Below, piece by piece: positions 8,780 through 16,795 of a stretch of DNA of 64,000 bases. A program made the translations under genes and the position numbers. How positions within the stretch are numbered: position 1 is the first letter of the stretch; every line of letters starts with the position of its first letter. The notes beneath the pieces are model-generated. The model saw only the letters and a program-made list of their open reading frames with translations, made no database searches and had not been told where the DNA came from. Source of the DNA: DASZTV01 sp035548055 (GTDB taxonomy: Bacteria; Actinomycetota; Actinomycetes; JAFAQI01); contig DASZTL010000078.1 in assembly GCA_035548055.1 (NCBI GenBank), positions 16,252 through 80,251 on the forward strand, written 5' to 3'.

Positions 8780-8785
8780 AGCCTA
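8780..8785 (-). promoter_or_regulatory. putative -10 box of the DUF4177-RidA operon (leaderless)
   Basis: TAGGCT on the minus strand, then six bases, then the GTG start. No Shine-Dalgarno is present before this GTG. Confidence 0.45.
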
Positions 8786-8796
8786 AAGCTGCGCCG

Positions 8797-8867
8797 AAGC
8801 GATGCCACATCGCATAGGCGATCCAGCCGAAAGTCCCGCGTTTTGCCTATGCAATGTGACATCGCTT
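8797..8867. repeat. long palindromic hairpin repeat, copy 1
   Basis: Left arm 8797-8819 and right arm 8845-8867 are reverse complements over 21 of 23 positions, with a 25-base loop. Both mismatches become G-U pairs in minus-strand RNA. Each arm is itself nearly palindromic around an ATGYSACAT-like core. It sits between the stop of whiB and the promoter of the DUF4177 gene, so it could terminate whiB transcription. The arm is related to a second hairpin at 61593-61671 (shared pattern AAGCRATGTSRCATTGCAT). Confidence 0.8.
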
Positions 8868-8896
8868 GGGCAGGCCGAGCGATCGAGCGGGCTTGC

Positions 8897-9160
8897 CTAC
8901 GCCGACGCGGCCCTTCGGCTGCGGAGGAGCCGCTTGCGCTCGAGCTCGTTGAGGCCGCCCCAGATGCCGTGATTCTCGGCAACCGTCAGGGAGTAGTTCA
9001 GGCACTCCTCTTTGACCTTGCACCTGCGGCACAGCGCCCGAGCAGTGCCCTCGCGCAGGTCCTTCTCAGGCTTGCGCTCAAAGTGACTGGGGGCGTAGAA
9101 GTACGTCGCGTTCTCCGCCTGGCACTCAGCGCCGGCCCGCCACGTCAGCTCGTCATACAT
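8897..9160 (-). CDS. WhiB-family Fe-S transcriptional regulator
   Basis: An 87-aa WhiB-like protein. Its four cysteines are spaced C-x30-C-x2-C-x5-C (CRRCKVKEEC), the expected ligands of an O2/NO-sensitive [4Fe-4S] cluster, followed by the GIWGG turn and a basic tail ERKRLLRSRR. Start taken at ATG 9160 because GAGGA lies six bases upstream; an in-frame ATG at 9244 would add 28 residues. It lies next to two ArsA-like ATPases and a PonA2-type PBP, the position held by whiB4/wblA in mycobacteria and streptomycetes. The sequence lacks their typical C-terminal extension, so no symbol is given. Confidence 0.92.
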   Translation of the reverse strand: MYDELTWRAGAECQAENATYFYAPSHFERKPEKDLREGTARALCRRCKVKEECLNYSLTVAENHGIWGGLNELERKRLLRSRRAASA

Positions 9161-9307
9161 GGGGGTCCTCACCTTCAGCTCGCTGGGCTCGCTGAGGTGT
9201 GGTTCGACAGTCCACCAGGGTTTCCTGCGAGCCATTCGGACCAATCCGGCGCCCGTCGGCCACCGGACCGGGTGCCGCGGCCCGCCAGCGATGCCCCCGC
9301 GACCTCT

Positions 9308-9313
9308 TACCCT
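9308..9313 (+). promoter_or_regulatory. putative -10 box of the first arsA-like gene (leaderless)
   Basis: TACCCT followed by five bases and the GTG start at 9319. The surrounding CTGAGGTGTGG is repeated at 9192-9202 in the divergent whiB promoter region and may be a shared regulator site. Confidence 0.45.
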
Positions 9314-9318
9314 GAGGT

Positions 9319-10299
9319 GTGGCCGAGTTCCCCGCCGTGAAGCTGCACGTCGTCAGCGGCAAGGGTGGAACCGGTAAGACGACGATCGCGGCGGGGCTCG
9401 CGCTGGCCCTTGCGGCCGGTGGCCGTCAGGTTCTCCTCACCGAGGTCGAGGCACGCCAGGGCATCGCGCAGCTGTTCGACACCCCGCCGTTGCCCTACGA
9501 GGAACGCCGGGTCGCGGTGGCCCGTGGCGGCGGTGAGGTCTACGCGCTCGCCATCGACCCGGAGCAGGCCCTGCTGGAGTACCTCGAGCAGTTCTACAAC
9601 CTGCGCCGGGCCGGCTCGATGCTCAAGAAGCTCGGGGCGATCGACTTCGCGACCACGATCGCGCCCGGCCTGCGTGACGTCCTCCTCACCGGCAAGGTGA
9701 TGGAGGCCGCGACCCGCGAGCGCCGGGGCGGCGGCCGGATCTATGACGCCGTGGTCCTCGACGCGCCGCCGACCGGTCGCATCGCGAAGTTCCTGAACGT
9801 CAACACCGAGGTCGCCGCGCTGACCCGCATGGGCCCGGTCCGCAACCAGGCGAACAGCGTCATGACGCTGCTGCGATCGCCGAGGACCGCTGTCCACCTC
9901 GTCACGGTGCTCGAGGAGATGCCGGTCCAGGAGACGGTCGACGGCATCGCCGAGCTGATCGCGACGGATCTCAAGCCCGGCGCGGTGATCGTCAACATGG
10001 TGCGCGACCCACTGATCCCCGAGGACCGGATCGGTGACGCGGCCGCAGGCAGCGTGGACACCGACGACATCGCCCGCGGTCTGAAGGTCGCCGGCGTCGA
10101 GGGCGACCCTGCGACGGTGGCATCACTCGCCGCCGAGATGAGTGACCACGCGCGCCGGGTCATGCTCGAGCGGCAAGAGCTCGAGACGCTCTCGACGCTG
10201 GACCGCCCGACGTACCAGGTCCCCTACATCTCAGACGCCACCGAGCTCTCCGGTCTGCAGGAGATCGCGGACCGGCTGCAGGCAGCGGGGATGGTCTAG
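9319..10299 (+). CDS. ArsA-family anion-transporting ATPase-like protein 1
   Basis: A 326-aa deviant Walker P-loop ATPase. SGKGGTGKTT near the N-terminus is the ArsA/MinD-type P-loop with the signature lysine, and VVLDAPPTGR is the Walker B/switch region of the ArsA/GET3 family. No metal-binding cysteine triad like that of plasmid ArsA was seen, so arsenite transport is unlikely. The gene corresponds in position to mycobacterial Rv3679, where the paired ATPases are linked to cell-envelope stress. The stop is immediately followed by the second ATPase. Confidence 0.88.
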   Translation: MAEFPAVKLHVVSGKGGTGKTTIAAGLALALAAGGRQVLLTEVEARQGIAQLFDTPPLPYEERRVAVARGGGEVYALAIDPEQALLEYLEQFYNLRRAGSMLKKLGAIDFATTIAPGLRDVLLTGKVMEAATRERRGGGRIYDAVVLDAPPTGRIAKFLNVNTEVAALTRMGPVRNQANSVMTLLRSPRTAVHLVTVLEEMPVQETVDGIAELIATDLKPGAVIVNMVRDPLIPEDRIGDAAAGSVDTDDIARGLKVAGVEGDPATVASLAAEMSDHARRVMLERQELETLSTLDRPTYQVPYISDATELSGLQEIADRLQAAGMV

Positions 10300-11460
10300 A
10301 TGACGACGCCGGCAACGAGCGCCTCGCCTACCTCGATGGAGGTCGACCGGTTGCTGAGCGAGGCGCGAATCCTCGTCTGCTGCGGGGCTGGCGGGGTCGG
10401 CAAGACGACGACTGCCGCAGCCCTCGCCGTACGTGCCGCCGAGCAAGGCCGCTCGGTCTGCGTGCTCACCATCGACCCCGCTCGCCGGTTGGCGCAGGCG
10501 ATGGGCTTGACCGAGCTCGACAACACCCCGAGAGCAGTCTCCGGAATCGACACCGCAGCGGGCGGGCGGCTCGACGCGATGATGCTCGACATGAAGCGGA
10601 CGTTCGACGACATCGTGTTGGCGCACGCCGACGACGCGCGCGCGAAGGCGATCCTCGCGAACCCGTTCTACGTCTCCTTGTCGTCGAGCTTCGCGGGCAC
10701 GCAGGAGTACATGGCGATGGAGAAGCTCGGCCAGCTCAAAGCGACCGGCAAGTGGGAGCTGATCGTCGTAGACACGCCGCCGAGCCGGTCGGCCTTGGAC
10801 TTCCTCGACGCACCGCAGCGGCTCGGGCGGTTCCTCGACGGACGGATGATCCGGCTGCTGACCGCGCCGGCTCGTGCCGGCGGTCGTGCCTATCTGAAGG
10901 TCTTCACGATCGGCGTGAAGATGTTCACCGACGTTCTCAACCGAATGCTGGGCGCGCAAGCGCTGAAGGATCTCAGCCTCTTCGTGTCCTCGCTCGAGAC
11001 GATGTTCGGTGGCTTCCGCGAGCGCGCGGACCAGACCTACAAGCTCCTCAAAGAGCCCGGTACGGCGTTCGTCGTGGTTGCCGTGCCCGAACGGGATGCG
11101 CTGCGTGAAGCGGCGTACTTCGTCGAACGGCTCGAGACCGAGCAGATGCCGCTTGCCGGGATGGTTCTCAACCGAATGCACACGTCGGGCGCCGCCGAGC
11201 TGTCGGTCGAGCGTTCCATCGCGGCGGCAGAGACGCTCAACGCCACCGGCGACGAGCCATTCGCTGCAGCCGCGTTGCGGGTGCACGCCGACCGCCTCAG
11301 TGCCGCCATCCGCGACGCTCGGCGCGCCTCGCAGTTCCACGCCGCGCACCCCCGCGTACGCATGGTCGAGGTGGCAGCCCAGGCAAGCGACGTGCACGAC
11401 CTCGAAGGACTTCGCGCGATCGGCGCCGACTTGGCGACGAACCCCGTCGGCGCCGCATAG
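10300..11460 (+). CDS. ArsA-family anion-transporting ATPase-like protein 2
   Basis: A 386-aa second ArsA-like ATPase. The P-loop is CGAGGVGKTTT, followed by TIDPARRLAQAMG and VVDTPPSRSALDF, all typical of the family. The ATG abuts the TAG of the first ATPase, and GET3-like proteins work as pairs, so a heterodimer is likely; that inference matches the mycobacterial Rv3679/Rv3680 pair. The last codons contain the TAGGCT box used by the downstream PBP gene. Confidence 0.88.
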   Translation: MTTPATSASPTSMEVDRLLSEARILVCCGAGGVGKTTTAAALAVRAAEQGRSVCVLTIDPARRLAQAMGLTELDNTPRAVSGIDTAAGGRLDAMMLDMKRTFDDIVLAHADDARAKAILANPFYVSLSSSFAGTQEYMAMEKLGQLKATGKWELIVVDTPPSRSALDFLDAPQRLGRFLDGRMIRLLTAPARAGGRAYLKVFTIGVKMFTDVLNRMLGAQALKDLSLFVSSLETMFGGFRERADQTYKLLKEPGTAFVVVAVPERDALREAAYFVERLETEQMPLAGMVLNRMHTSGAAELSVERSIAAAETLNATGDEPFAAAALRVHADRLSAAIRDARRASQFHAAHPRVRMVEVAAQASDVHDLEGLRAIGADLATNPVGAA

Positions 11461-11463
11461 GCT
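11458..11463 (+). promoter_or_regulatory. putative -10 box of the PBP gene (leaderless)
   Basis: TAGGCT overlaps the stop codon of the upstream ATPase gene and lies six bases before the GTG at 11470. Confidence 0.4.
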
Positions 11464-11469
11464 TTCGGC

Positions 11470-13899
11470 GTGAGGCGCCCAGGCTTACGCCAACACATCG
11501 CACTGCTCGGCGCAGTGAGTGTGGTCGCCGGCCTGATCATGGCGATCGCGCTGCTACCGATCGTCGGCGGGGCGGGGCTCGCGGCCCGCAGCGTGACGGA
11601 CGCGTTCGACCAGCTGCCCGCATCCCTCACCGAGAACCCGCTGCCCCAGGTGTCGAAGCTCGTCGCGGCCAACGGTGAGACGATCGCGACGTTCTACTCG
11701 CAGGATCGGCTCAACGTGCCGCTGTCGAAGATCCCGGTGTCGATGCAGCGCGCGATCATCGACATCGAAGACGTCCGCTTCTACGAGCACGGCGGCCTCG
11801 ACTTCAAGGGCACCCTTCGCGCGCTGCTACGCAACGGGGCCTCTGGGACCGTGACGCAGGGTGGCTCGACCCTGACGCAGCAGTACGTGAAGAACGTGCT
11901 GGTTGAGAACGCCCACACCAAGGCGCAGCGGCTGGCTGCTGTCGAGGACACGTTCGCACGAAAGGTCCGCGAGGCACGCTACGCGATCGAGCTCGAGCAC
12001 AAGCTCACGAAGAACGAGATCCTGACGCGCTACCTCAACATCGTGTACTTCGGTGACGGCGCGTACGGCGTTGGCGCGGCCGCGCGCCACTTCTTCAACG
12101 AGCCGGTGACCAAGCTGACGATTGCGCAGAGCGCGCTGCTCGCCGGACTGGTGCAGTCGCCCGAGGCCTACAACCCACGCTTCTACCCAGAGCTCGCCAC
12201 CGACCGGCGAAACACCGTCCTCGCGCAGATGCTGAAGTACCACGCGATCGACAGGTCCGAGTACGACGACGCGATCGCGACCCCGATCGAGCTGCACATC
12301 CACCAGCAGCCGAACGACTGCGTGTCGTCCCTGTACCCGTACTTCTGCGACTACGTGAAGCACGTCTTCGAGAACACGCCGAACCTCGGACTGTCACTGT
12401 TGCGCCGCGGTGGCCTCACCGTCACGACCACGCTGAGCCCGAAGATCCAGAAGGCGGCCGACCGTGGCGTCCACGAATACGTCCACCGGCACGAGCCGAA
12501 CCACGTCGCTTCCGCCGAAGGCGTGGTCGAGCCCGGCACCGGCAAGATCAAGGCGATCGCCGTCAGCACGGAGTACGGCGACAACGCGAAACTCGGCCAG
12601 AACAGCATCAACTACGCCGTCGACCGGGAATGGGGTGGCAGCACCTACGGGTTCCACGCCGGGTCGACCTTCAAGATCTTCGTCCTTGCCGCAGCACTGA
12701 AGGAAGGCATCCCACTGGGCACGGCGATCCACGCCCCGGCGTCGATCACCGTCAAGGGCTACACCACCTGTTCGGGTCAGGACGCCGGCGTCTACAGCCT
12801 CCACAACGCCGGGGACAGCGAGTCGGGGACGTTCAATCTCGAGTCCGGAACCTGGTTCTCGGTCAACACCTTCTTCGCTCAGCTCGAGCAGCGCACCGGG
12901 CTGTGCACACCGGTGCGACTCGCCGAAGCCATGGGCATGCAGCCGTCGAACGGCGGCCACATCCCGCAAGTTCCATCGTTCGTTCTCGGCTCCGCCGCAG
13001 GCTTCACGCCCCTGGACCTCGCAAATGCCTACGCGACGATGGCAGCGCATGGGAAGTACTGCACCCCGGTCGCCATCACCTCGATCGTCGACCGCCAGGG
13101 CCGGGAGTATCCGGTACCGAAGACGGACTGCAGCCAGATCGTTCCGGCCGGCCTCGCTGACACGGTGACCTCGATCCTGCAAGGGGTGCTGACGGTGCCG
13201 GGCGCCACCGGCACCCAGGACGCCCTGTTCGGCAGACCAGCCGCCGCGAAGACCGGCACGGTCGACAACTACGACGGATCCTGGTTCGCCGGCTACACGC
13301 CGCAGCTGGCATCGGCGGTCTGGGCCGGCATCCCGTCGAGCCCCAACAAGTCGCTGGGCGGAATGACGATCGGTGGCCGCTACTACGGTGCGGTCTTCGG
13401 CGCGACGCTCGCCGGGCGAATCTGGCAGTCGACGATGAACGCAGCGCTGAAGGGCGTGCCAGCCGAGCCGTTCGATGGTGCCGACCGCTACTACGCCATC
13501 GGCGTGAAGCACACCGTGCCGGATGTCGGCGGCCTGCCCGTCAGCATTGCCGAGACCGAGCTGCGCCAAGAAGGCTTCAGCCCGCAGCTGTCAGGAACGC
13601 CGGTGCAGAGCACCGTTGCGGTCGGCCAGGTCGCACGGACCTCACCCGCCGCGGGGTCACAAGCCGCCGCCGGCGCCACGGTCGTCATGTACGTCAGCGG
13701 CGGCCGCCACGCGGAGCCCGGGCCACATCCGACCCAGACCGTGAAGCCCACACATTCGAGCAAGCCGACCGAATCGCCGACCCCCTCATCGACGCCGACG
13801 AGCAGCCCCACGACAGAGCCGACTCCGACCGAGTCGCCGACCGACGGTGGCGGCGTGTTCGGCGAGCCGGCACAACGCCGTCACGCGACCTCTCCCTGA
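11470..13899 (+). CDS. bifunctional class A penicillin-binding protein with PASTA domain
   Basis: An 809-aa peptidoglycan synthase of the PonA2 type. A short cytoplasmic N-terminus and one membrane helix are followed by a GT51 transglycosylase domain with EDVRFYEHGG (catalytic Glu100). The transpeptidase domain has S399-TFK, S464-VN and K594-TG. A PASTA domain follows (about 680-745), then a Ser/Thr/Pro-rich tail that could be a wall spacer or glycosylated. Placement after two ArsA-like ATPases and whiB matches ponA2 in mycobacteria. The GTG start lacks a ribosome site. Confidence 0.95.
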   Translation: MRRPGLRQHIALLGAVSVVAGLIMAIALLPIVGGAGLAARSVTDAFDQLPASLTENPLPQVSKLVAANGETIATFYSQDRLNVPLSKIPVSMQRAIIDIEDVRFYEHGGLDFKGTLRALLRNGASGTVTQGGSTLTQQYVKNVLVENAHTKAQRLAAVEDTFARKVREARYAIELEHKLTKNEILTRYLNIVYFGDGAYGVGAAARHFFNEPVTKLTIAQSALLAGLVQSPEAYNPRFYPELATDRRNTVLAQMLKYHAIDRSEYDDAIATPIELHIHQQPNDCVSSLYPYFCDYVKHVFENTPNLGLSLLRRGGLTVTTTLSPKIQKAADRGVHEYVHRHEPNHVASAEGVVEPGTGKIKAIAVSTEYGDNAKLGQNSINYAVDREWGGSTYGFHAGSTFKIFVLAAALKEGIPLGTAIHAPASITVKGYTTCSGQDAGVYSLHNAGDSESGTFNLESGTWFSVNTFFAQLEQRTGLCTPVRLAEAMGMQPSNGGHIPQVPSFVLGSAAGFTPLDLANAYATMAAHGKYCTPVAITSIVDRQGREYPVPKTDCSQIVPAGLADTVTSILQGVLTVPGATGTQDALFGRPAAAKTGTVDNYDGSWFAGYTPQLASAVWAGIPSSPNKSLGGMTIGGRYYGAVFGATLAGRIWQSTMNAALKGVPAEPFDGADRYYAIGVKHTVPDVGGLPVSIAETELRQEGFSPQLSGTPVQSTVAVGQVARTSPAAGSQAAAGATVVMYVSGGRHAEPGPHPTQTVKPTHSSKPTESPTPSSTPTSSPTTEPTPTESPTDGGGVFGEPAQRRHATSP

Positions 13900-13921
13900 A
13901 ACGGGATCGGCGGGCGTCGTC

Positions 13922-14377
13922 TCAGCTGCTACCCAGCTGTTCGCGAACGACCGCTGCGATTCGGCCACCTTCCGCCCGGCCGGCAACCTGGGGTTGCACG
14001 ACCTTCATGACCTGGCCCATGGCCTGCGGGCCGGATGCTCCGGTGCTCTCGATCGCGGACCGAACGATCTCGGCGATCTCCGCGTCGGACAGCTGAGCCG
14101 GCAGGTACTCGTCGAGCACCTGACCCTCGGCCCGCTCTCGCGCGGCCAGCTCGGGCCGGCCGCCCCCGTCAAATGCCTCCGCGGCCTCGCGGCGCTTCTT
14201 CGCCTCGCGCGCGATGACCTTCAGCACCTCGTCGTCGGACAGCTCGCGCGCGGACTTCCCGGAGACCTCCTCATTGCTGATCGCAGTGATCACCATGCGC
14301 AGCGTGGCCGTGCGCAACTCGTCACGCGACTTCATGGCGGCGGTCATGTCGGTGCGCAGCTTTTCCTTGAGAGACAT
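13922..14377 (-). CDS. GatB/YqeY domain-containing protein
   Basis: A 151-aa YqeY-like helical protein. The opening SLKEKLRTDMTAAMKSRD, the central helix ending YLPAQLSDAEI and the terminal GRAEGGRIAAVVREQL match the family, which resembles the tRNA-binding tail of the GatB amidotransferase subunit. The exact role of the stand-alone protein is unknown. Start at ATG 14377, with a TACGCT box six bases upstream. It is divergent from the phosphoesterase gene. Confidence 0.9.
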   Translation of the reverse strand: MSLKEKLRTDMTAAMKSRDELRTATLRMVITAISNEEVSGKSARELSDDEVLKVIAREAKKRREAAEAFDGGGRPELAARERAEGQVLDEYLPAQLSDAEIAEIVRSAIESTGASGPQAMGQVMKVVQPQVAGRAEGGRIAAVVREQLGSS

Positions 14378-14383
14378 GAGGCA

Positions 14384-14389
14384 AGCGTA
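14384..14389 (-). promoter_or_regulatory. putative -10 box of yqeY (leaderless)
   Basis: TACGCT on the minus strand, six bases before the ATG at 14377. Confidence 0.4.
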
Positions 14390-14418
14390 GGAAACCGCCG
14401 GCCGCCCTGCGACGTCTC

Positions 14419-14424
14419 TACCCT
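14419..14424 (+). promoter_or_regulatory. putative -10 box of the phosphoesterase (leaderless)
   Basis: TACCCT, six bases before the ATG at 14431. With the yqeY box it makes a compact divergent promoter pair. Confidence 0.4.
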
Positions 14425-14430
14425 TGAGGG

Positions 14431-15321
14431 ATGCCAGCAGCGGTGTGGATCCCGCTCGTAGCGTTGGTCTTGGGGCTGCTGTGTATCGGCTACGCGTGGT
14501 TGTTCGAGCGCAAGGCCTTCCGCCTCCGTCGCGTGACGGTGCCCGTCCTCCCACCCGGCAGCCCGGACCTGACCGTGCTGCACATCTCTGACATGCACTT
14601 CACCGCTGGGCAGCCATGGAAGGAGCGGTGGGTCCGAAAGCTCGCGGCACTCGAGCCCGATCTCGTCGTCGACACCGGGGACAACCTCGGAGGGCGTGAC
14701 GGCGTGCAGCCCACCTTCACGGCGCTGGAGCCGCTGCTGGCCCGGCCCGGCGCGTTCGTCCCGGGCTCCAACGACTGGTTCGAGCCTTCGCCAAAGAATC
14801 CCGCGCGCTATCTCCGCAGTGCCGACGGTCACCGGCTTCAGTACGGTCCTCGGCTCCCATGGGGGGAGGTCAGGTCGCGCTTCACCGCCGCCGGGTGGAT
14901 CGACCTGACCCACCGCCGTACCACGATCAACCTGCGCGGCGTGAACGTCGAGCTGGCAGGTGTGAGCGACGCCCATCTCTTCGCCGACCATTACGAGCGG
15001 GTGGCCGGCCCGGTACACAGTGATGTCGCGATTGGTCTGTCCCACAGCCCCGAACCGCGGGTCGTCGACGCGTTCGCCGCAGACGGCTTCTCACTCGTGA
15101 TGTCCGGACATACGCACGGCGGGCAGCTCCGGGTGCCCGGGTACGGCGCACTGGTCACCAACTGCGGGCTGGAGCGAAAGCGGGCCCGCGGTCTGTCTCG
15201 CTGGCCCGCAGGCGGCTATCTCCATGTCTCGGCGGGTCTCGGGACCTCGCGATACGCACCGGTGAGATTCGCCTGCCCGCCGGAAGCGACCTTGCTGACG
15301 CTCACCGCCCGACCGGCCTGA
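14431..15321 (+). CDS. membrane-anchored calcineurin-like metallophosphoesterase
   Basis: A 296-aa protein with an N-terminal membrane helix (residues 4-24). The metal motifs follow in order: D54-M-H56, GDN, a GSND replacing the usual GNHD, and GHTHGGQL near the C-terminus. Family members of this YkuE-like type hydrolyse phosphoesters such as UDP-diacylglucosamine or remain uncharacterised. The Asn and Asp of the third motif are kept, so the metal site should be intact. The active domain probably faces outward given the positively charged segment after the helix, but topology is uncertain. Confidence 0.88.
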   Translation: MPAAVWIPLVALVLGLLCIGYAWLFERKAFRLRRVTVPVLPPGSPDLTVLHISDMHFTAGQPWKERWVRKLAALEPDLVVDTGDNLGGRDGVQPTFTALEPLLARPGAFVPGSNDWFEPSPKNPARYLRSADGHRLQYGPRLPWGEVRSRFTAAGWIDLTHRRTTINLRGVNVELAGVSDAHLFADHYERVAGPVHSDVAIGLSHSPEPRVVDAFAADGFSLVMSGHTHGGQLRVPGYGALVTNCGLERKRARGLSRWPAGGYLHVSAGLGTSRYAPVRFACPPEATLLTLTARPA

Positions 15322-15351
15322 CCAACCACGGGTAGACTGACCGACGCACTT

Positions 15352-15428
15352 CGGGATGTAGCGCAGCTTGGTAGCGCACCTCGTTCGGGACGAGGGGGTC
15401 GTGGGTTCAAATCCCGCCATCCCGACCA
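15352..15428 (+). tRNA. tRNA-Pro(CGG)
   Basis: Full cloverleaf: acceptor CGGGATG/CATCCCG, D arm with GCGC/GCGC, anticodon stem CCTCG/CGAGG with loop TTCGGGA (anticodon CGG), T arm with TTCAAAT. A and an encoded CCA follow the acceptor. A TAGACT box at 15333-15338 is a plausible -10. Confidence 0.97.
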
Positions 15429-15454
15429 AAGGGACCGGCGGCCGAGCAGTTGCG

Positions 15455-16024
15455 GTGCTCGGCGCCGAAACGGCGATCGGCGCAACCGTCCGTGCCGGCT
15501 TGGCACAGTCCGGTTTCATGGTCCGGCCAGTGTCCGACGACGAGCCGCTCCCGCCCGGGACCAGTGCCGTTGTCGATGCCGGGCCGCTTCGTGAGCCGCC
15601 AACGGTCGGTGACCTCGTGTCGCTCAGCTCGGTGGACTGGATGCAGAGTGCGGAGGACCCCCTTCGCCGCGCGCTGCATGTCTTGCAGGCCGCACATCGC
15701 GCGCTTCGCGACGGTGGTGGCCGGATCCTCGTGCTCCTGCCATCGCTGGTCATGACCGGCGCGGCGAGCGTGGCTGCTCACTCCGCCGCCGCGGAGGGCT
15801 ACCGCTCGCTGGCGAAGGCGGCCGCGCGGGCATGGGGCAATGAAGGCATCGCAGTCCAATGCGTCCTCGTCCCTACGGGCATCGATCGCCCTGGCCTGCA
15901 GCCTCCGGCACTCAACGGAACGCCCGAGCTCGCGCCGATCCTCTCGGCGTTGCTCGACGAGCGACTCAACGCAGTTACCGGCCTCACCCTCGCCGCCGAC
16001 GGCGGCGTCTGGATGACGTCATGA
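15455..16024 (+). CDS. SDR-like protein with a dead active site
   Basis: About 189 aa, with a Rossmann start VLGAETAIGATVRAGLAQSG in place of the usual TGXXXGIG. Aligned with its neighbour, the catalytic YxxxK reads HSAAA, so both the Tyr and the Lys of the SDR family are lost. The C-terminus still matches SDRs (LAADGGVWMT). The start is uncertain; GTG 15455 is chosen because upstream codons run through the tRNA-Pro gene. Its stop overlaps the next SDR start (ATGA). It is likely a non-catalytic partner subunit of that enzyme. Confidence 0.7.
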   Translation: MLGAETAIGATVRAGLAQSGFMVRPVSDDEPLPPGTSAVVDAGPLREPPTVGDLVSLSSVDWMQSAEDPLRRALHVLQAAHRALRDGGGRILVLLPSLVMTGAASVAAHSAAAEGYRSLAKAAARAWGNEGIAVQCVLVPTGIDRPGLQPPALNGTPELAPILSALLDERLNAVTGLTLAADGGVWMTS

Positions 16025-16785
16025 CCGACGACACCCTGACCGGCAAGGTCGTCCTCGTCACCGGAGGAGGCGCCGGGCTCGGCCGCTCGATCTGTGTCGA
16101 CCTTGCACAACACGGTGCTGCCGTCGTGATCGCCGCGCCCGGGGCCAACGGCGCCGAGACCGCCCAGCTCGTCGGGTCGTTCGGCCTCGCCCGTCATGTC
16201 ACCGCGGACGTGACGATCGCGGCCGACCTCCAACGTGCTGTCGATACCGCCGTCGAAGACTTCGGTCGGCTCGACGGAATCGTGCACAACGCGACGAGCC
16301 GCCACTCGAGCGGCGTCGAGGCGATCGACGACATCACCGACGAGGTGTGGGACGACCACGTCGCCGTGTCGCTACGCGGCGCCTATCACTGCGCGCGGGC
16401 CGGATTCGCGGCGCTGCGAGAAAGCGGCGGTCGCTTCGTCTTGATGACCTCCCCCGCGGGCATCGAAGGCAGCGCCGGACGGCCTGCCTATTCGGCGGTC
16501 AAGGGAGCGGTACGCGGGCTCGTTAAGAGCCTCGCGCTCGAATGGGGACCACATGGCGTCACAGTGGTGGGCGTCTCGCCGCTTGCGATGACGCCCGCAA
16601 TGGCGGACGCGTACGTCGCCGACCCGCAGCTGGAGCGCCGGTTGAGCGAGCTGGTGCCGCTCGGGCGAGTTGGTGACTCGGCGACCGACGTCGCACCCGT
16701 CGTACGGTTCCTTCTCGAGGACGGCTCGCGCTACATCAGCGGACAGACGATCGTTGTCGACGGCGGGAGATTCACCACACTGTGA
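16021..16785 (+). CDS. SDR family oxidoreductase
   Basis: A 254-aa classical short-chain dehydrogenase/reductase. TGGGAGLG binds the nucleotide, NATS is in the NNAG position, the serine lies in MTSPAG, and YSAVK is the catalytic Tyr/Lys pair. The C-terminal ISGQTIVVDGG is typical of FabG-like enzymes. The ATG overlaps the TGA of the inactive SDR-like gene. The substrate is unknown; the following LLM-type gene suggests a small catabolic or modification cluster. Confidence 0.92.
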   Translation: MTDDTLTGKVVLVTGGGAGLGRSICVDLAQHGAAVVIAAPGANGAETAQLVGSFGLARHVTADVTIAADLQRAVDTAVEDFGRLDGIVHNATSRHSSGVEAIDDITDEVWDDHVAVSLRGAYHCARAGFAALRESGGRFVLMTSPAGIEGSAGRPAYSAVKGAVRGLVKSLALEWGPHGVTVVGVSPLAMTPAMADAYVADPQLERRLSELVPLGRVGDSATDVAPVVRFLLEDGSRYISGQTIVVDGGRFTTL

Positions 16786-16795
16786 TCACGACACC

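Noticed and set aside
10231..11397. Long antisense frame opposite the second ArsA-like ATPase
   Set aside because: It is a GC-rich shadow of an obvious coding gene, with no family motifs.
12394..13569. 391-aa antisense frame opposite the PBP gene
   Set aside because: A shadow frame of the transpeptidase domain with biased composition; no start signal.
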